Assembly (NCBI GenBank): GCA_051453625.1
Contig: JBOZIK010000001.1
Location: 47,525,941-47,550,406, forward strand
Reading direction: 5' to 3'
Length of the DNA: 24,466 nucleotides
Origin: Welwitschia mirabilis
Lineage: Eukaryota > Gnetophyta > Gnetopsida > Welwitschiales
The notes under the pieces were generated by a model, which saw only the letters and a list, made by a program, of their open reading frames with translations, searched no databases and was not told where the DNA came from. Positions 1-8,735 of the stretch are shown one piece after another; positions within the stretch are counted from its first letter, which is position 1, and every line of letters starts with the position of its first letter. The position numbers and the translations under genes were made by a program.

Positions 1-443
1 AGCACAAGTGGTGGATTCTTTTTCATTAGAAATTATCTCACTACCTAGTATAGTAAGAAATAATGCTCCATATCTTTCTCTATAGTCAAAGCTAAGTATA
101 GAACTACTGGAGCATGTTGAACTCAGACTTTATGAGTGAAAGAGACCTTAAAGGATTATGGTCTAAACATCATAGAAGTTCTAGTTTTATGTGACAACTC
201 AAGTGTTGTTTAGTTGTTCATAATCTAGTTCAATATACTCGCACTAAGCACATCGATATTAGGTAGTACTTTTTTCAAGAATTGGTAGATAAGAAAATCA
301 CTACCCTAAAATATGTTTGTATTAAAAATCAACTAGTAGATATATTTATGAAACCTCTATCACCTGTTCATTTCAAAAATTTTCATTACTTTCTGGGTAT
401 CAAGTCTGAAAAAAATTTGCCAAATCTAGCTTCATCTAAATAA
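1..443 (+). pseudogene. Copia element E1: C-terminal RNase H part of pol (partial, broken)
   Basis: This is the tail of a Ty1/copia polyprotein; the rest lies upstream of the window. RNase H removes the RNA template during reverse transcription in the cytoplasmic particle. Visible landmarks in order are a degenerate AEAEY-like motif (KAKYRTTGAC), a TLKDYGL stretch, the CDN motif near 190-198, TRTKHIDIR near 240-260, QLVDIFMKPL near 330-350 and a terminal LGI, ending at TAA 441-443. At least two in-frame stops lie before CDN and a frame change follows it, so the protein is dead. The order and spacing fit the copia RNase H C-terminus. The post-pol frame, polypurine tract and LTR downstream in the same orientation suggest a Sirevirus-like lineage, which is inference. 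Host RNase H is unlikely because of the KHIDIR and ADIFTKPL-like signatures. Confidence 0.9.
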
Positions 444-968
444 TAGAGTTTAGTTAAGGGGTTTAAACCTTTGATTATAATATAAGTTTAAACCCTAGTC
501 AACTTACTTTTCAAAGTGAGGCAACTACTTATCATTTAGTTTTTCTTACTGTTAAAATTTTCTCTTCACTGGGTTGACAAATCATACCATTAGGTCAATT
601 GGTTTAGTCCCAATTTTCTTGTATCATCTTGTAGTAATTGGATCAACTACACATTTGCTTTGGATCAACCTCATTAACCTCTATTTCTAGTTACACCAAG
701 TTGGCCTCTACTTATTTATAGGTTGACTGAGTTTGATATAGTTTCGACTATCAAATTCTCATCATGTAGGGCTGACCGCACTAATATCTTACTTTTCAGT
801 TTTTAAAATTTTACATGGGTCACATTTAAGGTGGTGTGTGCAGATTTTTAAAATCTGCCCACCCTTTCTCTTTTCCTTATTTCTTTATCTTCTTTTATCA
901 TTTTCTAAGCTTTTGTGGGACCCTTATTCAACTTTTTGCATGCTCTTTCTCTCAGATATAGGCTTAAA
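444..968 (+). other. Non-coding spacer between pol and post-pol ORF of E1
   Basis: No coding signal is seen. The stretch from about 570 to 740 contains scattered short variants of GGTTGAC, GGATCAAC and GGTCAATTGG in both orientations. They loosely echo the GGTGAC-type repeats of the LTR downstream. Its place between an RNase H end and a second ORF suits the long pol-to-post-pol spacer of copia elements that carry an extra ORF. Confidence 0.45.
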
Positions 969-1832
969 ATGGCTTTTTAGTAGTCAGGAGAGGGATCCAG
1001 AAAGAGAAGAAAGAAAGCAATAGCAAAACCTCCCAGTCATGTTTTCTCAAGGATGAGTTTTGAACAGTTTTCACATTTTGAGAAGCATTTTGAAACTAGT
1101 CCCATAGCTTTGAAAAGAACCTGTGAGCCAGCATAATTTCTAAGCCTGAGGAAAGTCTAGACTTTACTGAAAGAGATCAACTAGGGTTATTTTCTTCATG
1201 TGTCTAGTACCTGCTATCCTTTGATAATTAAGTTATTTTATTCTAATGCCAGATTTGATGCTTCTTAATCTACATTTATTACTTTAGTTTTTGACCATGA
1301 AATGCACATTACTACTGATCTTATAGCTTTTCTAACTAGGTTACCTTGAGGGAACTAGGGTGAATACTGACCTATGGCTAAATATTTTAAGGAAAATGAT
1401 GTGACCACTCAACATGTCTGTGGCACATATGTCACTTTGAAGAAGACTCTCAAAGCTTCCCAGCTTCTTCCAAGATTTTGGTTTCTTCACCTCATCTTGT
1501 CTTACAACTTTTTGCCAGTTGCTGGGCATAGAGATAAGATCTCCAACTATAGCATCTTCCTTCTTTATGCACTAGATAAAATAAGAGATATTGATGCTCT
1601 TGGAATCATGCTTAAGTACACAGCCAACTAGCTTCCGGCTCACAAAAGGCGTGCCCTGCCATATCCCTTCCTGATCACATGGATTTGTCATTACTTTGGC
1701 ATTTATCATCTTGTTAGGTAGGATATTCATAAGCCCATGGGGCCTATTGATCATGCTACCTTATCTAGCATGCACATATTTGAAGAACTAGCTACTCCTT
1801 CTAGGCCTAAGTCAAGGCCTCTTAAACTCTAG
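969..1832 (+). pseudogene. E1 post-pol ORF remnant (plant transposon-protein-like domain)
   Basis: Starting from ATG 969 and reading one frame to TAG 1830-1832 gives about 288 codons with roughly eleven internal stops but no frameshift. The start is basic (SRKRRKKAIAKPP). Next come SFEQFSHFEKHFET, an FYSN motif near 1237-1248 (reading IKLFYSNARFD), MHITTDLIAFLTRLP, then FWFLHLILSYNFLPVAGHRD near 1470-1530 and RALPYPFLITWICHYFG near 1650-1705. This order resembles the uncharacterised 'putative plant transposon protein' domain (Pfam Transposase_32, named from memory), found in ORFs of plant LTR retrotransposons. Its function is unknown; such ORFs are sometimes called env-like by position alone, and I see no signal peptide or membrane segment here. 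It lies downstream of pol and upstream of the polypurine tract. The family match is from recognition only. Confidence 0.6.
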
Positions 1833-2284
1833 AGATCCTTCATCTTCTGTAACGTATCGACTCATGAACTTATCACATCAAAAAAACACTAATTGCTAGT
1901 GGTACTCTAGTAGCTAACACCTCTCAAAATGAGGGTGCTCAATCTTCTGAGTCCTCTGAGTCTGATTAAGTCTGTGTGTCTTAATCTTTATTTTTTAGAT
2001 TTGCTTTCTACTACCTGTCCTTGTTTTCATTAAAAAGTAGGAAAACAATTTATACTCTTATTGTCACTTTTATGCATTATTAAAAAATATACTTCTCATG
2101 ATGTAATCCAAACTTTTTGAATAATATAAGAAGTTTTTTTATTATGAAAATCTCTTTGATCTTTACTGGATTTCTTTCATGCAAAACTCGTATAAATTTA
2201 ATTGATTTTGAAGTTAAATGAGTTAGGGGGATAATCCATATGTCAAATTATTTTTTTCCCTTAATCAATGATAAAGGAGGAGTT
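1833..2284 (+). promoter_or_regulatory. E1 3' leader to LTR with two polypurine tracts
   Basis: This non-coding stretch ends in AAAGGAGGAG (2273-2282), immediately before the TGTTG of the LTR. That is the usual place of the polypurine tract that primes plus-strand DNA synthesis. A second G-rich run, AGGGGG (2225-2230), lies about 48 bp upstream. More than one polypurine tract before the 3' LTR is a feature recalled for Sirevirus elements. Confidence 0.7.
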
Positions 2285-2420
2285 TGTTGAGAACCTATTT
2301 TTATTAATTAATTTAATGAGTTTTTGTAGTTAGTCAATTGTGCAGAGATTTTTCACCACCAGGCGACCAACTTCTAAGACTGAGAGACTGACCTGTTAAA
2401 GAACTATGATACTTATTTAG

Positions 2421-2855
2421 AATCGGATGACCACACATAGAACATCGGATGACCGAATTGATGCAGATTAAGAAAATGAATGGTTGCAGAATGGGTGACC
2501 GAGTGCGTTATATCGGGTGACCGATTTGACACATCAGGAAGAAAACCGGTTCAATAACATGTGACTAAAAACTCATATTTAGGTGACCCCATTTGAGCCT
2601 TTTTATAAGAATAATGGCAAACATGGGTGATTGTTAAATAGACACAGGTGATCACATTATAATCTATGAAATTCAGTCTGATGATAGAACAAGCAACCGA
2701 CTAATTTTAAACGGTGTCTACACAATAATCAGTAAAGCTTGAGTCTACTGAATGCAAGGACGATCGAAGGACGTAATTATGGGTGACTGCATTTTAGGAA
2801 TAAGGGTGACTGTAGGTCTAGAGGACTAGGTACTATATCAAGGTTGACTGTACGA
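2421..2855 (+). repeat. GGTGACCG-like repeat array in U3 of the E1 LTR
   Basis: At least nine dispersed copies of a short motif occur: ATCGGATGACC (2422), ATCGGATGACCGA (2444), ATGGGTGACCGAG (2491), ATCGGGTGACCGATT (2512), AGGTGACCCCATT (2581), ATGGGTGATTG (2623), AGGTGATCACATT (2646), ATGGGTGACTGCATT (2779), AAGGGTGACTG (2802), with AAGGTTGACTG (2840) as a weaker one. The best copies are near-palindromes of the form TCGG-TNA-CCGA. Their place upstream of the TATA-like box suggests an enhancer array. Confidence 0.8.
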
Positions 2856-2968
2856 AGTAAAATGTAACTATTATATTTTTAATAGTTCATTAAAAAGGGT
2901 GCAATGGTTCATCAAAAACATAACGGTTCACTTCATCCTCATCAAATGGTTACCTTGTGCATCTTTAG

Positions 2969-2976
2969 TATTTAAG
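2969..2976 (+). promoter_or_regulatory. TATA-like box in E1 LTR
   Basis: TATTTAAG is followed by CTCTCTTCT. It is the best TATA candidate downstream of the U3 repeats and leaves about 460 bp for R and U5. It was assigned by position and composition only. Confidence 0.4.
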
Positions 2977-3441
2977 CTCTCTTCTAATCAAAATAAATAG
3001 AACTTTTCTTATAAGATCAGAAATTGAAAAATAATAATTGTCATACTCTTTTAGCATTATATTTGAGCTAGTTTCAACTTTAGATTTCTAATTGAATCTA
3101 TCATTACACCCACTTAGAAGAAGATATTGCTATACCTCTGAGAGAAAATCTGTGCATCTGTGCATTCTTCTTTCTTCCATTTATCTGTGGTTGAGGATTA
3201 GTCATAAAATCCTTTGAAGTTGTAAAAGGTTATTTAGTAAGCTTGAAAACCATTATTGAAAGCTAATATATGCCAGCCAAGGACAAGGAATCTAAGGGGC
3301 TGAAAGGTGATGTCTACCCACCATTGAATATCTTGCTTTTGTATTGCATATCTACTTGTTTTATTTGTAGGTTGTGAAGCATGAGGAAACTAATTTTTAA
3401 AGACCTATTCACCCCCCTCTAGGGTCAATCCTCTACTTTCA

Positions 3442-3599
3442 CATACAATTAGAACAAGTTACTAGTAAGTCATCTATAACAATAAAGAAAAAAAGGAAAA
3501 AGATCCTAAAAAATAAACTTTTACATAAATGATCAAATTAAAAATAGATTTACTCAATTAGTAACATCATTCATAGTCCATACAATGGTGTGAAAATAA
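3442..3599. other. Junction between E1 LTR and E2 pol remnant
   Basis: This short AT-rich stretch has no LTR, primer-binding site or gag before the second copia remnant, so E2 lacks its 5' half. A faint copia spacer origin is possible but I could not identify it. Confidence 0.4.
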
Positions 3600-5140
3600 T
3601 AATTTAGATTAAGGAATTTTATGGATATTCAATATACATCTCTTAAGTGGAGCTTCAATGAGGCTAAAGTTGATGAGAATTAATTGTTAGATATGCAAGA
3701 AGAGTTAAATCAACTTGAACAATGTGATGTTTGGGAACTTATCAAAGCTAGAAAATAAACTCATAATAGGAATAAAATGAATGTTCAAAAATAAAAAAAT
3801 AGATGAGAATGAGAACATCATTAGAAATAAGACAAAACTAGTGGCCAAGAGGTACAATCAACATTAAGAAGTAGAATTTAAATAGACTTTTGCTCTAGTA
3901 TCTCATATGGAATAAATTAGAATGTTTTTAGATTTTTTACATGTTAAAGGATTTAAGCTCTACCAAATGGATGTTTAGAGTACTTTTTTGAATGGATTCT
4001 TATAAGAAGAGGTGTATGTTGAGAAATCTAAAGGCTTTACTAACTTTCATAATACAAATCATGTTTACAAGTTAAAAGAGGTCCTCTATGGACTTAAGAA
4101 AGCACTTGATGTGAAAAGATCTTAGGTTACCTAGTAGAAATGAATTTAAAAGAGGTAATTTAATGTTACTTATAAATATAGATGGTGATGATTTACTATT
4201 ATGCAAATATCTGTTAATGATATTGTATTTGATGATACTAATGTATGTTTATATAAGAAGTTACCAAGATCATGTAGGATGAATTTGAAATGAGTCTCAT
4301 GGGAGAGATGAGCAACTTCTTGGGTATACAAGTTATGTAATATTGAAAAGGTACATTTATTATACATGAAGAATTAATTAGTCAAGTATAAATTACAGGA
4401 ATTCAAGGTAAAACACATACCAATGAGTCTAAATACAAAATTAGATAAAAACAAATATAATAAGAAGGTCGATCAAAAGTTATATAAAAGTATGATTAGT
4501 ATCTACTTTATCTTACTATAAGTAGACTGTGTATCTTATTAAGTGTGGATATTTGTGCACACTATCAAAGTAATCCTAGAGAATTGCATCTCACTGCATT
4601 TAATAGAATTTCTTATTATTTAAAAGTTACTACTAATTGGGATCTTTGTTACTCATAGGACTCCTGCCTTGATCTAGTTTGGTATTGTGATCTAGCTTAC
4701 TTAGATTGTAAAGATGATAGGAGAAGAATAAGCAGTTATTACTACTTACTAGAACAATGTTTGATATCTTAGAGTAGTAAGAAGTAAAAATTGGCTACCC
4801 TTTCACTAGTTGAAGCTGAATACATTACTGTGGGTAGCTTTCATGCATAGGTACTAAGGATGAACTAGACATTGAAGGAATTTAAACTCAAAATAGAGAA
4901 TATTTCTAACTGTTGTAATAGAAAAAGTGTAATCAATGTATTCAAAAATCCTATTCAGCATTCAAGAATGAAGCACATTAAGGTGTAACATAATTTTTTT
5001 AGGGAACACATGTAAGATAAATACACTTTACTAGAATAAGTTAAAATAGAAGAGTAGCTTGTAGATATTTACAAGATCATTAAGTAATAAAAGATTTGTT
5101 AAGATATGTTAGAACTAGGGATTAGACCTTGTCTATTCAA
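3600..5140 (+). pseudogene. Copia element E2: RT and RNase H remnant
   Basis: This is a heavily mutated copia pol 3' half. RT begins with a recognisable MQEELNQLEQCDVWEL stretch (about 3692-3740). It continues through broken pieces around 3770-4110 that correspond in order to the RT core, and reaches the polymerase box as SVNDIVFDDTN near 4209-4242. The first Asp of the expected V-D-D is Asn there. RNase H follows: PMSLNTKLDKNKYNKKVDQK (about 4418-4480), LSLVEAEYITVGS near 4803-4841, and NPIQHSRMKHIKV near 4948-4986. The end lies near ELGI at about 5110. Stops and frame changes occur throughout. The region is far more decayed than E3 and E4, so the insertion is older or unselected longer. Motif flavour is closer to E1 than to E3. 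Confidence 0.85.
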
Positions 5141-5969
5141 GTAAGCCATTAGATAAATATTTCTTGAATCTTAACTTAGTATCTTACTTGACATGTTTTT
5201 TGTGAGTTAAATCAATTGCACCAGGCACTTGTAGTTTATGCTATGCGAGTAGTGTGATTTTGAAACCTTTATAAAATTTTTTGTAGTTTAGCTAAATAGA
5301 TTTACATCTCTTTTTATCTTAGTAATTTGTTTAAGTACAAATATAATAATCATGACATTAACAAATCTGACAATTTTTAAGAATGAAAGGTAGACATATT
5401 TTAAGTTTAAAAACATCTATTATGAAGATATATTTGAATTTGAAAACATATCTAGTAAAGACATTTTTAATGGTGCATATATCTTTAACTGTTAGTTATC
5501 TAAAATTCAGGTAAGATGTCTTTCAAATAGGTAGATGTATTGTTTTGTAATTATAGACATCTTTAATTCATGTACATCTCTTTTGACTTTAATTAATACT
5601 TTAAATATTTAACAAGAAGACATATTTGATGGTAAATGCCTCTTTTTATCATTTCAAACATCCTTTAATAGATATACATTTAAAATATTATAGATTCAAA
5701 ATTAAAAAATGTATAAAATACTAGGGTTTTATTCTATTTTAAATGCATAAGGAATTACACCATTGGTTTCACTTCTCCTTTTTTGCAGTGCCCCTGTTAC
5801 TATTGAACACATCCTCTTTGCTCAAATATCTCTAGTTAAACATCTTTAACTTGGATGGAATCTTCACATCTAGCATGAATAAGAAAAATCTTTTACAAGT
5901 GTGCATTTTACTTATTCCTATTATGTTTTCTTTGGATATTCAATTTTCTTTGAGGTACATTATTCAGAG
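5141..5969. repeat. Spacer with recurring ACATCTTT-like motif
   Basis: No coding region is seen. Between about 5303 and 5680 a short motif recurs about ten times in both orientations: ACATCTCTTTTT (5304), GACATATTTT (5393), AACATCTATT (5413), GACATTTTTAA (5460), AGATGTCTTTC (5513), AGATGT (5533), GACATCTTTAA (5564), ACATCTCTTTT (5575), GACATATTTGA (5618) and AACATCCTTTAA (5668). It lies between E2 RNase H and the E2 post-pol remnant. It may be spacer sequence of E2 or the subterminal-repeat zone of a decayed DNA transposon. I saw no terminal inverted repeat to support the latter. Confidence 0.4.
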
Positions 5970-6300
5970 ATGGCAAGGCAAAGGCCCTTAGCCATAACCA
6001 AGGGTAGGAAAACTACTCAAGTATCACAAAGATAGTAATATGAAATGCATCTTTATCATGAGTCTGTAAAGAGCTAATTTAAATCTTAGACGAAGAACTC
6101 TATTATTATAGAAAAAAATCTTGGTTTCCAAAAATATAGAAAGATGAAATCTTATAATAGTTTTCTCATCTTGTATGGGACATGATTGTGTGGTTTGAGC
6201 AAAGTGTATTGGATTTGGCGGTGCATGAATTATACACCAATATTTACAAGATTAATGATTTTACTAGTCATTTTTAAATGTAAGTAAGATAGAATTCCTT
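5970..6300 (+). pseudogene. E2 post-pol ORF remnant, N-terminal part
   Basis: From ATG 5970 the frame gives a basic start, MARQRPLAITKGRKTTQVSQ, then stops. After at least one frameshift a second piece reads VHELYTNIYKINDFTSHF from 6221. That corresponds to the FYSN-type motif seen in the E1 post-pol ORF (IKLFYSNARFD). The shared order (basic start, then an [FL]Y-[ST]-N motif) and the shared position about 0.5-0.9 kb behind RNase H support the same ORF family. Nothing equivalent to the C-terminal half of the E1 ORF is seen before the minisatellite. Function unknown; assignment by pattern only. Confidence 0.4.
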
Positions 6301-6440
6301 AAGTTTTTTAAATAATGTTATTAATAAATTATATGGAATAGATTCTAATGTGATTTAACCCATTAAGAACCAAATTCAATTGAGCAAAAATTCCCCAAAC
6401 CACAAATAAAGTTTAGATCATAAAATCAAATAGTGTCTGA
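6301..6440. other. Short AT-rich spacer
   Basis: No gene or repeat unit was recognised. It joins the E2 post-pol remnant to the minisatellite. Confidence 0.5.
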
Positions 6441-6930
6441 AAAAGTCTATTTTTGATACTATGTCTATAAAAGTCTATTTTTAGTCCATTTCAACACTCT
6501 ATCCACAAAAGTTTTTTTTAGTCTATTTTTCAATAATTTATTTTCAAAAGTTTATTTTTAATAAATTTTTAATACTCTATTTTCAAAAGTCCATTTGTAG
6601 TCTATCTTTAATATCTTATTTGCAAAACTCTGTCCTATCTGGAAAAGTCAGTTTTCAGTCCATCTTTAGCATTCTACATCAAATATTTATCTTTAGAATT
6701 CTATCTATGAAAGTCCATCTCCAGAATTTCATCTACAAAACTCTATCTCTAGCACTTCATATATTAAACTTCATCTGCAACACTTCACCTACAAAAGTCT
6801 ACATTCCATCTATAAAACCTTAACTCTAGCATTTTGTCTATAAAAATATGCATACATAACCCAGTCTATAAAAGTTTATCTTCCAAAATATGTCTTCAAA
6901 ACTCCATATTCAAAATATATTCATAGATAA
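6441..6930 (+). repeat. Degenerate minisatellite, about 39-bp period with shorter subunits
   Basis: Units begin with AAAA(G)TCTAT or a close variant and end with TCTATnnnC or similar. Unit starts are at 6441, 6469, 6507, 6546, 6585, 6624, 6643, 6681, 6710, 6737, 6766, 6793, 6814, 6842, 6870, 6885, 6898 and 6912. Four consecutive starts from 6507 to 6624 are exactly 39 bp apart. Later spacings fall to 27-29 bp, and single steps of 19 and 21 bp suggest a half-unit of about 19-20 bp. The internal core is TTAGTCTATCTTTAATACTCTA-like. The short plus-strand reading frame over part of it has no recognisable homology. Confidence 0.85.
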
Positions 6931-7067
6931 TCTAGAAAAAAAAAAGGAAAAGTTCAAGTTGATCTCTTTCATAATCCTAGCATGGTCCACTTATCCTTAT
7001 TTTCTTTAGGGTCTAATCCCAATAAATCTCATATATCCCATTCTTTTCTTAACCTCTCAACTAATTC

Positions 7068-7077
7068 NNNNNNNNNN
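7068..7077. other. Assembly gap (10 N)
   Basis: A run of ten N. It is likely a placeholder, and its true length is unknown. Confidence 0.95.
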
Positions 7078-8179
7078 ATTCCTCCCATTCTTAATTAATT
7101 TCTAATGCTAAAGAAAAGGTAACTTAGAAAAATCATTTAGCCATTGGAAGGAAGCAAGTTAAGTAATCACTAACACACCATTCTTAGCTAGGAATCAAGT
7201 CTAGCCATCATCATAAGCTTAGAAGCTAAAACTCTTGTCTGATACCAAGATAAAGTAGCTTGGTTCTTGTAGGTATACTTCATACAAGTTAATAAAATTA
7301 CCATTTTTTTCTTTCTTAACATATTTTAAACATTTCTAGCCTTTCCTTAATGATTTGGTAAATCGAATATGTCATTTAGAGCTTTGAGAATGTTTTCTTA
7401 TCATTTTGAAGATTCTGCATGTTAATGTCTATCATTCTGTCTTTAAAATGGTTTTGTTTAGTTTATTAAAACCACTCAATGAGATTTGTTTAGTCATTAA
7501 ATCTAGTAAAATGCCAAATTTTATTTATTAATCAAATTTTGCTCATCCATTAAATAATGCTATACTATTCTGATCTGCCTATGGAACTATAAAAGTTTGT
7601 GTGTAGAACTATTTTAGTTATTTATTAAACAATCTAGCTTATTTGAAAAGTAATTTTTATTATTGATTTAAATTAATTTAGAACTATAGTTGATATATTT
7701 TGTCTAGCCCCTCATTCTATAATGTCTTTTAAACTCATTTGATGTGTCTATTAGAATGTTCTATCTATTTTTGTTTGTGAAATAGTTTTCCTATGTCTAT
7801 AAAACTATGCAATTTCTTTTACATAGTCTTCAATAAACTTGTAAAATTAATTTCCTACTATTTTCATTATCTTAATACCTAAAATTTCTAATACATTCAT
7901 GAATAAAGTTATAGATCAACTTAGAATTGCTTGAATTTATTCCTTTCATAAAACATTGCTTTACAATTTCTGCTTTCTAAAAGAGAAATCAAAGCTTTTT
8001 TCCTTGCTCAAAATAGTGTGTAAATTTTTTTTTTTAATTCCCTATTAATTTTAAAATATAAAAATCCACTTATTAACCTATCAAATTATCTAAGCTAAGT
8101 CATTAAGAAATTTGTCACAAATCATAGTGACATCTAGAAATTTATCTCAGCTTTTTATGCACCCTTTCAAGAGATTTTC
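7078..8179. other. AT-rich region without recognised genes
   Basis: Many stops occur in all frames and there is no domain I recognise. The only signal is a weak minus-strand primer-binding-site-like sequence near 7238. A long T run lies near 8024-8036. Confidence 0.5.
7236..7248 (-). promoter_or_regulatory. Possible primer-binding site (initiator Met tRNA type), minus strand
   Basis: The reverse complement reads TTGGTATCAGACA. Ten bases match the TGGTATCAGA start of the plant copia primer-binding site complementary to initiator methionine tRNA. If real, an LTR would lie at higher coordinates and gag at lower ones, but I see neither. There is also no CA immediately before it. A chance match is possible. 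Confidence 0.25.
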
Positions 8180-8420
8180 AATACTAAACTAGCTAGAGTG
8201 TCTATTGCCATATTAATATAGCTATTTTTCACACTCCTAAGATGGGACTTACAAAAATTTGGAATGTAAAAATATGGTTTCTGATGCTTCTATCCTTAGC
8301 TTGATCACATTCTATACCATTTTGGTTAGAGTAAGTATCTACAACTACTGCAACCTCATGTAGGCTTTTATTGGCTACTACTTACTAATAAGCTTTAGTA
8401 TTGATCTCAAACTTTTACTT
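8180..8420 (-). pseudogene. Possible LINE RNase H remnant (weak)
   Basis: On the minus strand one frame over about 8183-8247 reads SHLRSVKNSYINMAIDTLAS. This resembles the end of RNase H domains in plant LINEs, where H-x-x-R-x-x-N is followed by A-D-x-LA. Upstream in minus direction (about 8300-8400) a loose match to the preceding part, with VVVDTYSNQN, can be drawn through stops. The spacing between R and the A-D element is a few residues too long, and nothing else of a LINE ORF2 is visible. Confidence 0.2.
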
Positions 8421-8620
8421 TACATGGTTATAATCAAACTATTTCATAAGAAAGAAACTCTATTCCATTCATGTTTAATCAGTATTATTATTAGTAATGT
8501 TTGCATCACAATGTCATAGGTAAATCTAATACAATCTAATAAGATGCTTGTAGAATTTAGTGAAAAGAGATGTGCTCCAATTTAGTAAGGTAAGTGCATG
8601 AGAAAAAGGACTTTTAGCCC

Positions 8621-8735
8621 TTGTTTTCCATTAAAATCTATAGGATCTCATTATTACAATGCCAAATTATATGTTTTTAATGGGGTATTTTGAATATTTT
8701 TACAGGACATTTAGATAAGTTTTAATGGAAAACAA
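8621..8735. repeat. Perfect 16-bp inverted repeat, 83-bp spacer
   Basis: TTGTTTTCCATTAAAA (8621-8636) is the exact reverse complement of TTTTAATGGAAAACAA (8720-8735). The 115-bp unit could be a small foldback or MITE-like element, or a hairpin in a retrotransposon leader. The bases directly outside the arms (AGCCC and TGATT) do not form a target-site duplication. Confidence 0.75.

Larger units (their letters stand above)
2285..3441 (+). mobile_element. 3' LTR of copia element E1
   Basis: The LTR starts TGTTGAGAACC right after the polypurine tract and ends near CTACTTTCA at 3440-3441, just after CCTATTCACCCCCCTCTAGG. The pyrimidine-rich CACCCCCCTCTAGG block close to the 3' edge is a hallmark I associate with Sirevirus-type LTRs. 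The length of about 1.16 kb fits that group. The exact right end (CA at 3441 or 3443) is uncertain because no 5' LTR is in the window for comparison. The U3 portion carries an array of GGTGACCG-like repeats and a TATA-like box near 2969. Confidence 0.75.

Noticed and set aside
6441-6930. Possible CRISPR array
   Set aside because: Repeats are degenerate with no unique equal-length spacers, and this is a plant genome.
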